DNA of 64,000 nt from Flaccisagitta enflata (lineage: Eukaryota; Chaetognatha; Sagittoidea; Aphragmophora), in assembly GCA_965153355.1 (NCBI GenBank), contig OZ231126.1, forward strand, positions 69,626,001 to 69,690,000. Direction: 5' to 3'. The notes below the pieces were generated by a model, which had not been told where the DNA came from, ran no database searches, and saw nothing but the letters and a program-made list of their open reading frames with translations. This document shows, piece by piece, positions 39,666 through 50,080 of this stretch (within the stretch, counting starts at the first letter, position 1; the number at the start of each line of letters is the position of its first letter). The translations under genes were made by a program, and so were the position numbers.

Positions 39666-40649
39666 ATGTCGAATTTTCGGGTGTTGGTCTTTCGCTCCCG
39701 CCCATTGTTAGCATCGGGCCCGTCATGGATTAGGTTCATTACCGACCCTCCCTTACCACTTCCCACGATCTCGTCCTCTCTTCCCTCTCTCACCTACTCC
39801 GCTTCTTCCTCCTCTTCTTCGTCCGCATTCCCGACTGAGCCCGAAGGCTGGGATCCTCTCGATGAATCTTTGATGCCGCCCGAAACGAAAATAGACGAAT
39901 TGACGATATCCATTTTAGAGAGGCAATCCTTGGTTGACTTTGCTAATGAGGAAGGAGTCAGAACACTCGAAGCCGCCATTCGATTCGCCGATCAAGTGAG
40001 AGAGAAATGATCGTGCGATGGTGTGGATTGTTGATACGATTGTAGATAAAAGCGGTAGTCGTCGATTGGCGCGATTATGATTGCCACTTTAGTTATTGTG
40101 AACTGAAGGCCAGAGTGGCCATAGATTGTTTAAGCCGATAATTAGGTTTGTAGGGACTAATTGTGCGATAATTTATCCGTTACGGCGTCTGCCATATGGT
40201 AGGAGTTAGTATTGCCAGTTGGTTGACGCCCACCGTGCATGGAGTATGATATCACTCCAATTGCTAATCGCTGACAGCTGGTAGGATGCGTAGTGATTGT
40301 CTGCTGCGTGTGGTAGGAATCAGTCATAGAATAAGTCGAGTGAGGGCGCTTCACGATTTTTCGTTGGAGGCATCTCCTTTACGAATAACCGTGACCCCGT
40401 TATGCTCAGCTCCAACTGGTGGACACGGAGGGCGTTGATCCGATGACTTCCGTGCAAGAGAACCGAACTTTGACTTTACGAGAGGATGAAGTTACGTGCG
40501 GCGGAGATGAGAGCCTCAAAGACGTCCTCGCCAACGCCAAAATCGTCTATGAAGATTTCTTCGTCGCTCCGCCCGGGAATATCGCGCTAGAAGCCAAGGA
40601 CTTTGAGGATATTGATGGGGATGGGAAGAGAGCGAAGGCGAAAAGATAG
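39666..40649 (+). CDS. GATC: Glutamyl-tRNA(Gln) amidotransferase subunit C, mitochondrial
   Basis: Two exons, 39666-39995 and 40410-40649, joined in phase 0 by a gtgaga donor and a ctcag acceptor; 189 residues. Residues about 1-60 are Arg/Ser-rich with few acids, fitting a mitochondrial targeting sequence. The GatC core follows: LERQSLVDFANEEGV, a helix ending AIRFADQ, then VDTEGVDPMTSV, a LREDEV turn and the hallmark FVAPPGNI near the end. GatC is the small scaffold of the GatCAB complex, which converts Glu-tRNA(Gln) to Gln-tRNA(Gln) in mitochondria. I chose ATG 39666 because it lies next to an acceptor-like 'tctcag|c'. An in-frame ATG at 39564 would add 34 residues. Confidence 0.93.
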
Positions 40650-41007
40650 CTGCCGCAGGAACTAATAATTTGGTGTAAAAGACGCTGTGTATCTTTAGAG
40701 CTCCCGCTGTGGTTTCGACAAAACTTCCCATGCTAGATTAGGTCCAGCTCAGTAGAATCCTCCCGAGGAGGAAAAAGGTGAAAAAGCTGTTAAAGAATCG
40801 TTTTGAGGGCGTGACGGGTTTTACTGGAGGGATTGTCGTGGAAGATGGGGCTACATATTGCCTGTTGATCAATGCGTTTACTTTTCAACCGAGATTGCTA
40901 CCCACTGTTAAGATGCCGCGATTTTGCCGATTGTTTCGTCCGATACATTTTCGCATCAACTTGTTGATAGGTATTTGACTCCTTAGTGACTGACAAGCAG
41001 CTAAACA

Positions 41008-44000
41008 ATGGCGTCGAACTTGATAGGATTAGTGAATCAGCTTCAGCATATGGAAAGCGCGTTTGCCGCGGTTTTGATGGAAGCCGCTTTCAAACTGTCG
41101 TCTTTGACGGAGACTAACGTCTTTATCCTCGTGGAGACCGCGGAAATGAGGAAATTTGGAGGTACGTACCTGACGACTAGAAAATGCGTTGGCCATCGCG
41201 AATGTGTACCCGACGCTTCGGCTCGTAACAGGAGATAAGAATTCATCTTGGCCTAGGCGAAAGCATAATGGATCATTGCGGAAGCAAAATTTGTATATTG
41301 CTGTTCAGATGCCATTTGTCTCTTTCTCGAGGAGATAACGATTGGAATTAGGGTTAATGTTTGGTTGGCTTGTTCGATCACCTTCAATCATGACTGAAAA
41401 TTTTTAAGTTTTGTCAAAGAGATCAGTAGGTTTCAGGGTTGGTATGTAGGACCAAAAATGTGGTGTGCGGTTGAAGAAGTAAAGTCAATTTTTTACAGAC
41501 AGGACCATTTTGAGAGCTGAGGCGGGACCCTAAGCGTTAGCACCCCCCCTTACTGCCCACTGTGTTCAGACCATTTTGAAACTTACTGTGGTGGTTGACA
41601 CCTTAGGTAGGTACAAGTAGCGCCATTGTGGCGATTTTTGAATTTCCACCTTGAACACCCCTAAATCTTTAAAATTAATGAAAAAAGCTGTTTAATTTTA
41701 GTTGGGCAGATTTGGGTGATTTCACTAAATTTAAGGGTGTTCTAAATGGAAATTCAAAAATCGCCACGGTGGCGCCACTCGTACCCACTTAAGGTGTCAA
41801 TCGCTACAATAAGTGTCAAAATTGTTTGAACACAGCGGGCTGTAAGGGGGGGGGTGCTAACGCTTAGGGTCCCGCCTCAGCTCTTAAAATGGTCCCGTCT
41901 GTATTTTGTGGTTAAGCTTTATTATCGTACGTTATGATCGATTTAGTTGCTCGCATTGACAACATTTTACACCCTTCCGGATTACCTTCCGGGGGTATTT
42001 TTACATAGCGGGGGTGCTACCCCGCTTTCTTACGCGTACATCCCCAATAGTCACAAGTGGTTGGGCGAAGTGAGTGATTTTAAGACCACTCGTAAAAAAT
42101 AACGTAAGAGAGGCGTGTCGAGTTGCGTACACGCGGCTAATCATCTGTAGATTACTGATACACTTTTCAGACCAATAGCGTAAAAAGAATGATAGATGGA
42201 TGGATATACAGTCGTTCGATACAAGTGCATTTTGCCGCGACCCACTAGTGCCCCCAGGGTGGAAAAAAGTTCAAGTTGAGTGACCATTGCCCCCACTTGG
42301 TTTTTTAGGCTCTACTCAATGCGGGGAAGTGTTTTCTAGCCAAATTCAAATCATCCTTGGGGCGCTTTTTGAAAAAAGTGAAAAATTCAAGATTTTTTGC
42401 ATGATTTTTAATAATGAAATTAGCAGGTTGGTTCAACTTATTTTCTGATAGCATATTGTTTTTCCTGATGAAATTCCCTTTAATTTGAAAGGTCGCACTA
42501 TAGGGTTTTGAAAAGAAATAAAAATTTTATTTCTTATGCTACCGTTATAAAAATCATAACGGTGGCCTGAAATATGAAAATTGGATTTCTTTTTAAAACC
42601 CTATAGTGCGACCTATCAAATAAAAGGGAATTTTGCCAGGATTAACAATATGCTGTCAAAAAAAAAATCAGACTAACCTGTGAAATTTTGTATGCAAAAT
42701 CAAGCTAAAAACCTTGAATTTTCATTTTATTTAAAAAGCGCCCCAAGGATGATTTGATTTTGGCTAGAAACACTTCCCCACATTGAGTAGAGCCTACAAA
42801 ACCAGGTGGGGGCAATGGTCACAAAACTTGAACTTTTTTCCACCCTGGGGGCACTAGTGGACCAATGTCAACCTTCCGATTGTTTCCCCTCATTTTAGGT
42901 TCTCCTCATCTCTGCGATTTTTACGCCACTTCTCGCCTTAATCCCATCGGCAACGACGTTCGGGTTTCCGTCCCCGACTTTCGGCCCACGCTCACCGAGA
43001 CTCCGATTCCGTCTCCGCAACATCATTTTACTCAACAACCGTATCAACACTCGCATCCTCCGCCTACAACGTCTTTCTCTTCCACCTCCAATCGCTTCCC
43101 GTCGTCTGTCTCGCAGAATAGCTCAACGATCATTTCCGCCGCCGTTGATGCGCCTGCCGGTCGTCTTCCATCTCGTTCCATGTCCAACTCATCATCATCT
43201 CCGAGTTCGCCGTTTCCAACAAACCAGCGGAAGAGACCCACGTCGACGACCACCGCAGAATCCTTCGAAGGATCTTCACCGGTCAAATCGCCGAGGATAA
43301 CCAATCACCTGGATGCCTTAAAGGTCGAAGTTTCCACCGACTCGAAACCGGATGTCGAAGCTTTGGACGCCAGTCGACGGCAAGGTGGAGATGCCATTAA
43401 TAAGGCCGCCCTCGACGACGGAATGAGAAATGACACGATGCCTTCGAGTCCCGCGCTCAGCGACGATAGCGACATCATTTGCGAGGAAGAAGTATTCGCG
43501 GCGACGACGGCGGCGGCGAGGAACGCCAATGCGCATCAGTCCTTGCCCACTCCCAACATGGATAGATCCTCCTTTCAGAGCGACGCAGGCGGCCAGTCCT
43601 CGGTAAGTTTATTTTAAGGGGAGAGAGTGGCCACAGTGCCATCAACTGAAAAGGGTGAGAAACTTATTAGTGCCAAACGTTTGTGTGTAGCTTCTTGAAT
43701 ATTCAAACAATCATCGTGATCGTGACTTCGCCCGTGTACGAATGTGGAGGTTTAGTCTTTTTGAGTCCATCGCTCCTTCCCAAAATTGACTTGCTTGACA
43801 CTGAGTTGATAAAGAGAAGGATGAGCCTATGATTGACAGAATGATTGATTGACTGAATGATGGTTTAGTATCCCCCCGCGCGTCGTCATCAGGGTCAATG
43901 GCACAGTGGATCTGCTTCATTTCTCGTGACTGAATTCTTAAGCGGAAGTGCGAAAGCCAAAGCTTTGGCGTCAGTTGACGATCCCGACATCGTCGAAAAA

Positions 44001-44485
44001 AGTTCCGTCCCTTACAAAATGCTGTCCAGCGTCATTTATGATCTCGGGAAACTGCTCGGCGCACGTTATCAATTGGACCGACAGTCAGTGCACAACATGT
44101 TATATTATTATATGATTAATTGTCATTATATGTTATATTATTATATGATTAATTGTCATTATAATTAAATAAAGCTTTTAGAAAAATAGATATAAAGTTT
44201 TAGCTAATGTGAATATTTGTAAAAGCACTTGTATTAAATATATTTTTAAGAGAAATGATGATTTAATTAATAAACATTTTCTTGTGCACCGACTGCAGGG
44301 ACAATTCGGTGGGTTATCGCGACTTTTTCGACAAAGTCCTCTCTCAATTTTGGGCGGCTTTTCCCAATCTGGAAAAGTACGGAGACACGAGAGTGGAAGG
44401 AGGCAACGGCAAAAACCTCATGACCCTCAAAACCTTCGTCAGAGCCAGATTTCAACAGTCTTTCAGCAAAAAGAATTACCGATGA
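41008..44485 (+). CDS. Unrecognised protein with Ser/Pro-rich linker and duplicated C-terminal domain
   Basis: Four exons in consistent phase: 41008-41161, 42899-43602, 43893-44083 and 44299-44485; 411 residues. The start is MASNLIGLVNQLQHMES in good context (aacaATGG). Residues about 1-75 look folded (MEAAFKLSS, VFILVETAEMRKFGG, then SPHLCDFYATSRLNP). Residues about 80-285 are rich in Ser, Pro, Thr and acidic residues and are probably disordered; DSDIICEEEVF near 225 could be a short interaction motif. Residues 287-411 form a helical domain (KALASVDDPDIVEKSSV, MLSSVIYDLGKLLGARY, DFFDKVLSQFWAAFPNLEK, LKTFVRARFQ). That domain occurs three more times downstream as single exons. The mix suggests a nuclear regulatory protein, but I do not recognise the family and assign no function. 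Confidence 0.75.
41495..41902. repeat. Foldback palindrome, ~408 bp, in intron 1 of the 41.0-kb gene
   Basis: Left arm 'acagacaggaccattttgag', 'cgggaccctaagcgttagca' and 'caccttaggtaggtac'; right arm carries the complements ('gctaacgcttagggtcccgc', 'aaaatggtcccgtctgt'). Centre near 41,700. No coding capacity. Confidence 0.88.
42242..42860. repeat. Foldback palindrome, ~619 bp, ending 38 bp before exon 2
   Basis: Starts CCACTAGTGCCCCCAGGGTG and ends with the complement. Inner arms share 'ggctctactcaatgcgggga' and 'aaatcatccttggggcgct' inverted. Centre 'accgttataaaaatcataac' plus 'ggtggc' near 42,553. Related to the palindrome at 36.3 kb. Confidence 0.9.
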
Positions 44486-44687
44486 CGGCGCTCCGGGCGT
44501 GTTGAGATGAATGGTATGATTGCTGCGATGGTTGGAAAACGGGACTAAATTATGAAATTGGGTCAATAGCCTAAGACCGAAGTCTGGGACCATTCCATGT
44601 TTCCACTTCCATCAATCCAAGTTGGATGTTTGTCTGTTGAGAGTGAAGCTGGTTTAAGTTAAGTGACGATGCCACTTCTTATCTCAG

Positions 44688-45056
44688 GTGGATTGGATAT
44701 TTGACCTGGTTGACACCGACTCGAAGGCTGGGCTTCTGAAATCCGTGGACGACTCTTCCTCCTTTGTCGATAGTACTTCCGTTTTGGGCAAAATCTTCAA
44801 CTCTTTCCTCTACAGCTTCGGGAAGAATGTGGCCATCCACTGCCTATCACCCCCAGATTGGAAGTCTTACTTTTCTCAGTGCTTTGATCTTTTGTGGAAT
44901 CAGTTTCCGAATTGGTAGACTATGGATAAAAGTCGAGAATTGTTGTGCACGAGAGGCCCAAGGGGAGAAAAAATGAGTATCAAGGCCTATGCCCGAGACA
45001 GGGCTCAAATTAACTGTCGAAATAAACTCAAGAGATTGAATCGTTTTGTCTCGTAA
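44688..45056 (+). pseudogene. Terminal-exon copy 1, interrupted by an in-frame TAG
   Basis: Begins after a good acceptor (cttatctcag) at a codon boundary and reads VDWIFDLVDTDSKAGLLK, then TSVLGKIFNSFLYSFGKN and SYFSQCFDLLWNQFPNW. A TAG follows at 44,916-44,918, where copy 2 has CAG. The frame then stays open to TAA at 45,054-45,056, still encoding the conserved tail (IKAYARDRAQINCRNKLKR). If used, it gives a domain truncated after 76 residues. Either a decaying copy, a short isoform or a read-through stop. Confidence 0.7.
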
Positions 45057-46005
45057 ATATTTCATGTCTTTTTCAATTTTCATGCTTGTGTATATGGCCA
45101 CCCTACCCAAAGGCCAAGTGGAAGAATTATGTGGCTGCTCGCAATGAATTTGGTATGATCTGAAACTGAAAGAGGTGGAAAATGCTGCCCTTCATTGAAG
45201 GCTTCAATCGCCTTTGCGGTGAAAAAGGGCGGTGATGACAAACTTAGTCCATGCTTTCACAGCTACCTATCCCCTCATTGAAGAAATGATTGGCTTTTGT
45301 ATTGAATCCATTTAACTTTTCTTTAAAATCGATTTTTAAATCTTCTTATCGAAATTCAAATATTTCGAATTATTTTTTGAGACTTAATAAATTTACTTAA
45401 GTAGTGTTGTGGATTCCTCAAAATAACATGGAAATGTTTGTATCTTACTTGCTTACTGGTAACAAAGCCTCTTGGAGTATGATCGCCATGTCTAAGGATA
45501 TTTGATTAAAACTGATTTCCTTGCAACCAAGTGCACCAAGGACAGGAATCATACTGCCAAATGTCTTGGCTTTTCTGACAAAAATCTATCTGTCGGCCAG
45601 CATGAAAAGAATGATGATTAAAAGAACAAAAAGAAGATGGTGACAATGCTTGGGGGATATTACATCTGTTATTGGTGGTCTGAATTGAAATATTTTGAAA
45701 ATCTGATCCATTTCAAAAGACACATGTCATGATCACCAATGATAAGTCACAGTGCAGAGGCCCATTGAGTGACAAAAGACTGAAAGCACCTCTTTAGCAC
45801 ACCAGCTTTTAAAGCATACTCGCCTATAAGGCATGGAATTTGATGTCCCTTCATTGATTCCCTAATTATATCTTTGTAGACAATAAAACAGCTTCATTAT
45901 AAGGTAAAATTTTTCTCAGTCCCTTGGCAAGCCCTAGTTAAGCTCATTTGTACTGTTGAATATAAATCTTCTGTTATATTCGCTCACTCTCTTTTTCTGG
46001 CCAAG
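45057..46005. other. Spacer between terminal-exon copies 1 and 2
   Basis: AT-rich, with no gene. AATAAA-like sequences occur (for example near 45,386), but none sits at a typical distance from the copy 1 stop. Confidence 0.4.
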
Positions 46006-46353
46006 GTGGATTGGATATTTGATATGGTTAATACCGACTCAAAGGCAGAATTACTGAAAACTGTGGATGATTCTTCCGCCATTGTCGACAACACTTCCGT
46101 CTTGGGCAAAATCTTCAACTCTTTCCTGTACAACTTCGGCAAAAACGTGGCCATTAACTGCCAATCGCCACCAAATTGGAAGTCTTACTTTTCTCAGTGC
46201 TTTGAACTCTTGTGGAAACTTTTCCCAAATTGGCAGATTATGGATGAAAGCCAAGGATTGTGTACAAAAAGCACTGTCAAGGCTTATGCCCGAGACAGGG
46301 CCCGAATTAACTGTAGAAACAGGCTCAAGAAAATGAATCGTTTTGTCTTGTGA
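46006..46353 (+). CDS. Terminal-exon copy 2 (alternative C-terminal domain, intact)
   Basis: Enters in phase 0 after a pyrimidine-rich acceptor (ctctttttctggccaag) and encodes 115 residues to TGA: VDWIFDMVNTDSKAELLKT, TSVLGKIFNSFLYNFGKN, NWKSYFSQCFELLWKLFPNW and VKAYARDRARINCRNRLKK. It aligns along its length with exons 3+4 of the gene at 41.0 kb but has no internal intron. No suitable ATG lies near its start, so it is more likely a downstream exon than a separate gene. Confidence 0.72.
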   Translation: MDWIFDMVNTDSKAELLKTVDDSSAIVDNTSVLGKIFNSFLYNFGKNVAINCQSPPNWKSYFSQCFELLWKLFPNWQIMDESQGLCTKSTVKAYARDRARINCRNRLKKMNRFVL

Positions 46354-46455
46354 GCATTTCCCTAAAGACAATGAACTGGGCTTACTTGATGCAAGCTTAC
46401 AGTTACAGCTTCCTTTTAGTTTTACTGTACCGTGTGGATCTAAAAAAGACGAACC

Positions 46456-46560
46456 CATCTATTAATTGATAAAACAAATATAAAAAATTATTTTAACTGT
46501 TTTTAAAAAATCTATTAATTGATAAAACAAATATAAAAAATTATTTTAACTGTTTTTAAA
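46456..46560. repeat. Exact ~53-bp tandem duplication
   Basis: Two copies of a block containing 'tctattaattgataaaacaa' and 'attattttaactgttttt', at the edge of the family E element. Confidence 0.85.
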
Positions 46561-46885
46561 AAAGACATTTTGAAAGATTTTTAAAAAATTTTTCAATCTA
46601 GACCAATCCCAGATCTGTATTTCAAACGGTTTAGAAGTTAAAGATTTGTGAAGAGAAGCACTAATGTGTGAAAATGCATTTTTAATTAGGGATTGCAAAA
46701 CTGAAATGGGCAATATTTTCACTTAAACTAATGCCATTTATAAACGAAAAAAGATAGCAATACCAGCTTGGCACCAAATGGAAGTACTTTCGCAGGGCTT
46801 TCAGATAATCTATGATTTTGTTTTTTTGCTTATATTCACAGGCAAAATGAGCCATTCTAAAGTGCGTCTTTTTTTTTTTTAGTCC
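46561..46885 (-). mobile_element. Family E repeat between copies 2 and 3
   Basis: Shared blocks 'tctagaccaatcccagatct', 'acggtttagaagtt' and 'cttggcaccaaatgga'; right end 'aagtgcgtcttttttttt'. Confidence 0.72.
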
Positions 46886-47091
46886 TATGGTATCCCTTTT
46901 GGATTATCTCATTAAGTCATGAATCATGAGGATGGATACTCTGACTGGTCATATCCTCATCTGCGTCATTTGGTTGATTAATGTGGTGAATTCTTTTTGT
47001 TGTCATTTAAGTCGCAATTTCATTCGCCCTGATAAGACTCAATTCAAATTTTCCAGTTATTTTTTGGGCTACTCACTTTTCTCTGGTTTAG

Positions 47092-47463
47092 GTGGAATGG
47101 ATTTTGGACATGGTAAACGCCGACTCAAAGGCAGAATTACTGAAAACCGTCGACGACTCTTCCTCCATCGTCGATAAAACTTCCGTGTTGGGCAAAATCT
47201 TCAACTCTTTCCTCTACGACTTTGGCAAGAACGTGGCCATCCACTGTCAAGCGCCCTTGAACTGGAAATCTTACTTTTCCCTCTGCTTCGATGTTTTGTG
47301 GAATTTGTTTCCAAGTTGGCATTCGTTGGATCAAAATCGGGAATTTTTTTGCGCCAAAGGATCAGATAGACTGTCCCGTCTGTCCGTCAAGGCTTATGCC
47401 CGAGACAGAGCTCAGATGAACTGTAGAAACAAGCTCAAGAAGTTAAATCGTTTCGTTTCGTGA
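47092..47463 (+). CDS. Terminal-exon copy 3 (alternative C-terminal domain, intact)
   Basis: Enters in phase 0 after acceptor 'cttttctctggtttag' and encodes 123 residues to TGA: VEWILDMVNADSKAELLKT, TSVLGKIFNSFLYDFGKN, NWKSYFSLCFDVLWNLFPSW and a tail VKAYARDRAQMNCRNKLKK. Compared with copy 2 it has a short insertion (CAKGSDRLSRL) before the tail. Closest to copies 1 and 2, more distant from exons 3+4. Confidence 0.72.
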   Translation: MEWILDMVNADSKAELLKTVDDSSSIVDKTSVLGKIFNSFLYDFGKNVAIHCQAPLNWKSYFSLCFDVLWNLFPSWHSLDQNREFFCAKGSDRLSRLSVKAYARDRAQMNCRNKLKKLNRFVS

Positions 47464-47490
47464 TCATTTTCAATCAGAGAGGAAGCTTTT

Positions 47491-47575
47491 TAGGTGCGCC
47501 AACGCACCTCTATAAATGGCTGTGTCCGTTGGTCGGTCGGTCGGTCGGTTGGTTGGTCTGTTACGCATTCGTTCG
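47491..47575 (+). mobile_element. Family A-like element, subtype C, 5' part
   Basis: TTTTTAGGTGCGCCAACGCACCTCTATAAA begins with a GGTGCG/CGCACC hairpin instead of GTCGCG/CGCGAC, followed by (GGTC)n. The inverted subtype at 54.9-55.1 kb has the same ends. Confidence 0.55.
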
Positions 47576-47824
47576 ACGATCCACACGGCGCACCTTATTG
47601 GCCTACTTGGCCTTGTTCAATCAACAGGAGTTTCCTTGATCCTTCCCCTTACCCAATCCCTCAATTTTTGTCTTTTGATCACTTTTGATTTGTCGGCGTT
47701 TATCTTCATTAATTCTATGACCTCTAGCTGTTTTCAGTTTTGACTGGTCATTATATTCTCAGTTTGTTTTTTAGATTTTCGAATTCTTTCTTTTTAAGCA
47801 GACTCGGTAATTCCTCATATTAAT

Positions 47825-48340
47825 ATGAAATTATCCTCGTCTCGCCTGCGCCAAATCTTCCACGAATACGACTCCAACGGCAAAGGATATTTAACTCGTC
47901 GCGAACTGAAATTGGCCATCATCGCCGTCTTTGGCTACAAGCCTTCTTCCGCCGAGACGCGCCGCACCATAGCCGACAGTGGAACCGACAAAGGTGCCGA
48001 CAGAAGCGCCGGAAATGCCGCATCCTCGTCGACGACTACAGAATCCGCCGCCGGTGTGAATCTCGAGTCGTTTCTCTCTCATTGTCTTCGTCGGCAGATC
48101 AAAGAAGATTCTTCCGTGGAAATTCGTCACGTTTTCAACGCTTTGGACTCGCAGGCGCGCGGGTTTTTGACTGCCGAAGACGTTAAAGCCGCTTGTCGAC
48201 GAGTGGCTCCAGGAATCGGCGTCGAAGCGATCAAATCCGTCGTCGCCGAAGTGGATCGAAGCGGACACGGCAGGATCGCGTTGGGAGACTTCTTCGATCT
48301 TTATCACATGGCCCAAGAGATGAATGATGAAGAGACTTAA
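47825..48340 (+). CDS. EFCAB11: EF-hand protein, EFCAB11-like
   Basis: Single-exon ORF of 171 residues, close to vertebrate EFCAB11 (about 160). EF-hand 1 (residues about 5-33) has the loop DSNGKGYLTRRE, followed by the family block FGYKPS. A Ser/Ala-rich insert (about 45-75) is longer than usual. The second half carries RHVFNALDSQARGFLTAED (a degenerate loop lacking some ligands), CRRVAPGIG and a last loop DRSGHGRIALGD. EF-hands 1 and 4 look able to bind Ca2+; the middle ones do not. The precise function of EFCAB11 is poorly known. A strong acceptor (tttctttttaagcag) lies 23 nt upstream of the ATG. The stop is only 9 bp before the next start codon. Confidence 0.85.
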   Translation: MKLSSSRLRQIFHEYDSNGKGYLTRRELKLAIIAVFGYKPSSAETRRTIADSGTDKGADRSAGNAASSSTTTESAAGVNLESFLSHCLRRQIKEDSSVEIRHVFNALDSQARGFLTAEDVKAACRRVAPGIGVEAIKSVVAEVDRSGHGRIALGDFFDLYHMAQEMNDEET

Positions 48341-48349
48341 TTAATTGAG

Positions 48350-49874
48350 ATGCAAACAAACTCTGGAAGAATGGAAAAAGCCAAGGAAGATTGCGACCTG
48401 GAGTACGAGACTTGCCTCGTTCAGAAGAAGTAAGTTTGATACTGAAGAACCTTTGAAAGTGGTTATGAGCATTTTGACGTCCTTCAACCGTCAAACCTGG
48501 ACTACTGACTTGAACTTTATCAATACCGTAAAAAGCAAGTTATGTTTTCTCTCTATTCCCCTTCAATTCCCAGATTGGTGCCAATTCCGCGATTTTTGAT
48601 CGAGAATGAGCGGCTGTTCCTGTCCCTGATGAGCATGGAGACGTGGAACTCTCTCTCATCGGAATCCAGAAAGGAATTACTCAAGCTGCTGCCCGAGGAA
48701 AGTGACATTAGCAAAGAGGAAATAGTGCGACGTCTCCTCACGAGAAAGAATTTCCGTTTCGGTAAATATGTCTTGAATTGTGGCTTATTACTAAATTTCA
48801 CGTGTGACGCGTATAGGAAATGGCGGTTTATTACTATCTGCCTAGTTCTTGACAAATTGAACCTGTCAAAGCAACAACTCGACCTATCGTCAATGCGTTA
48901 TCATCCTTTCAACAGGAAATCCAGTTCGTGAATTCTTCCGGCAACTCCACGACGGATCCTTCCACCCCGAAGTCTCCGCCTTCGCCACTCTCTGTCGCCG
49001 CGCCAAATACAAAGACTACCTTCTACGTCAAAAGGATCACTACTCCCAACTGGTTGTCGACATATTGCCCGCCCGCCAAATCGTCCTCGACGTCGCCAGT
49101 CTGCTTCCCGAGGGCATGCCGTTGAGGATCAAACCTCCTCCGTCTTCCTTCTCATTTTCCTCCTCGAATTATCCCTTTTTCCATCATCGCCATCGTCTTC
49201 AAGGTCCGAGCCGAGAGCGCGTGTTGTCTCGTGCGGGACTCGAGTATTATCGCGCGTTGGCGGAAGTGCGTCAGGACGTCGCCGACGATGGCGAGACTTC
49301 CTCCGAGGACGAGCCTTTCGCCGACGAAGCGCCGCTCTTTCTCAAATCCAAAGGATTTTCCTCCTCGGATCCGGCGGCGTTGGATCGCCGAGGCAGAGAG
49401 CGAAGAGGAGGAGGAGGAAGAGAAGAGTCAGTGGCGGGACTATCAATCCATCTCTCTCATGAAGATGGAGATGAAGACGAAATTCCACCAAATGACGCCG
49501 ACTCATCGCGTCTCGTTCGTGTGATAGACACTTTGGCGCCGGAAGCGGATCCCGTCTCCAATGACGAATACGACGACGCCGCCGGAAGTAGCGGCGGAGC
49601 GCAAAACGCCGCCTCTCAATCCGCAACATCATCATCGACGTTAACAACGCCGTCCTTACTCAACCTCGCCATCACCGAAGATCGGTACAAGAGAATGTTA
49701 AAACGACACAAGAAAAGACGGAAAAACTCTTTTTCTGCTTCTTCCGCTTCGTCTTGGCATGGAGGATTTCAACCAGATTTATGCGTTGATGGTTTGGAAT
49801 TGAATGACGTCATACGAAGGACCGAAAGTTCCCTGTTTCAAAGCCTTGGCGGAAATGACGAGACTGACGGCTGA
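48350..49874 (+). CDS. NFRKB: NFRKB-like INO80 subunit, short form
   Basis: Three exons in consistent phase: 48350-48429 (gtaagt donor), 48574-48761 and 48916-49874; 408 residues. Family blocks in order: the DEUBAD-like helices (SLMSMETWNSLS, ELLKLLPEE, LLTRKNFRFGNPVREFF, DGSFHPEV, KYKDYLLRQKDHYSQLV), a linker with ETSSEDEPF, a helix DRYKRMLKRHKKRRK and LCVDGLELNDVIRR. In animals NFRKB (INO80G) is a chromatin-remodelling subunit whose DEUBAD domain inhibits the deubiquitinase UCHL5. Vertebrate NFRKB exceeds 1,200 residues; the winged-helix and long C-terminal region are absent here. The stop is followed by AATAAA at 50032-50037 and 50046-50051, so the short form looks genuine. The first exon (27 residues) is inferred from phase. 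Confidence 0.85.
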
Positions 49875-50080
49875 TCACCATGACAGAATACGAGATAATT
49901 TGTCGCTTATTTCTCACGATCTTTAAATTTAATAACATCGTAGTTACCCATTCCGGAGCAAACCCAAGTCAACGGGTTGAATTTGATACACAATTGTTGG
50001 TCTTTTTACAATTCATCAAGGTAGCCAAAAGAATAAAACGAATGAAATAAATCACAAAAACACATCAACGGAACTTTAGA

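Noticed and set aside
40778-40978. 66-codon frame after GatC as an extra exon
   Set aside because: GatC ends properly at 40,649 after its hallmark motif, and this frame has no similarity to the next gene.
47891-48316. 141-codon minus-strand frame opposite EFCAB11, and similar frames opposite the SRCR, NFRKB and F-box exons
   Set aside because: Shadows of conserved coding exons on the + strand.
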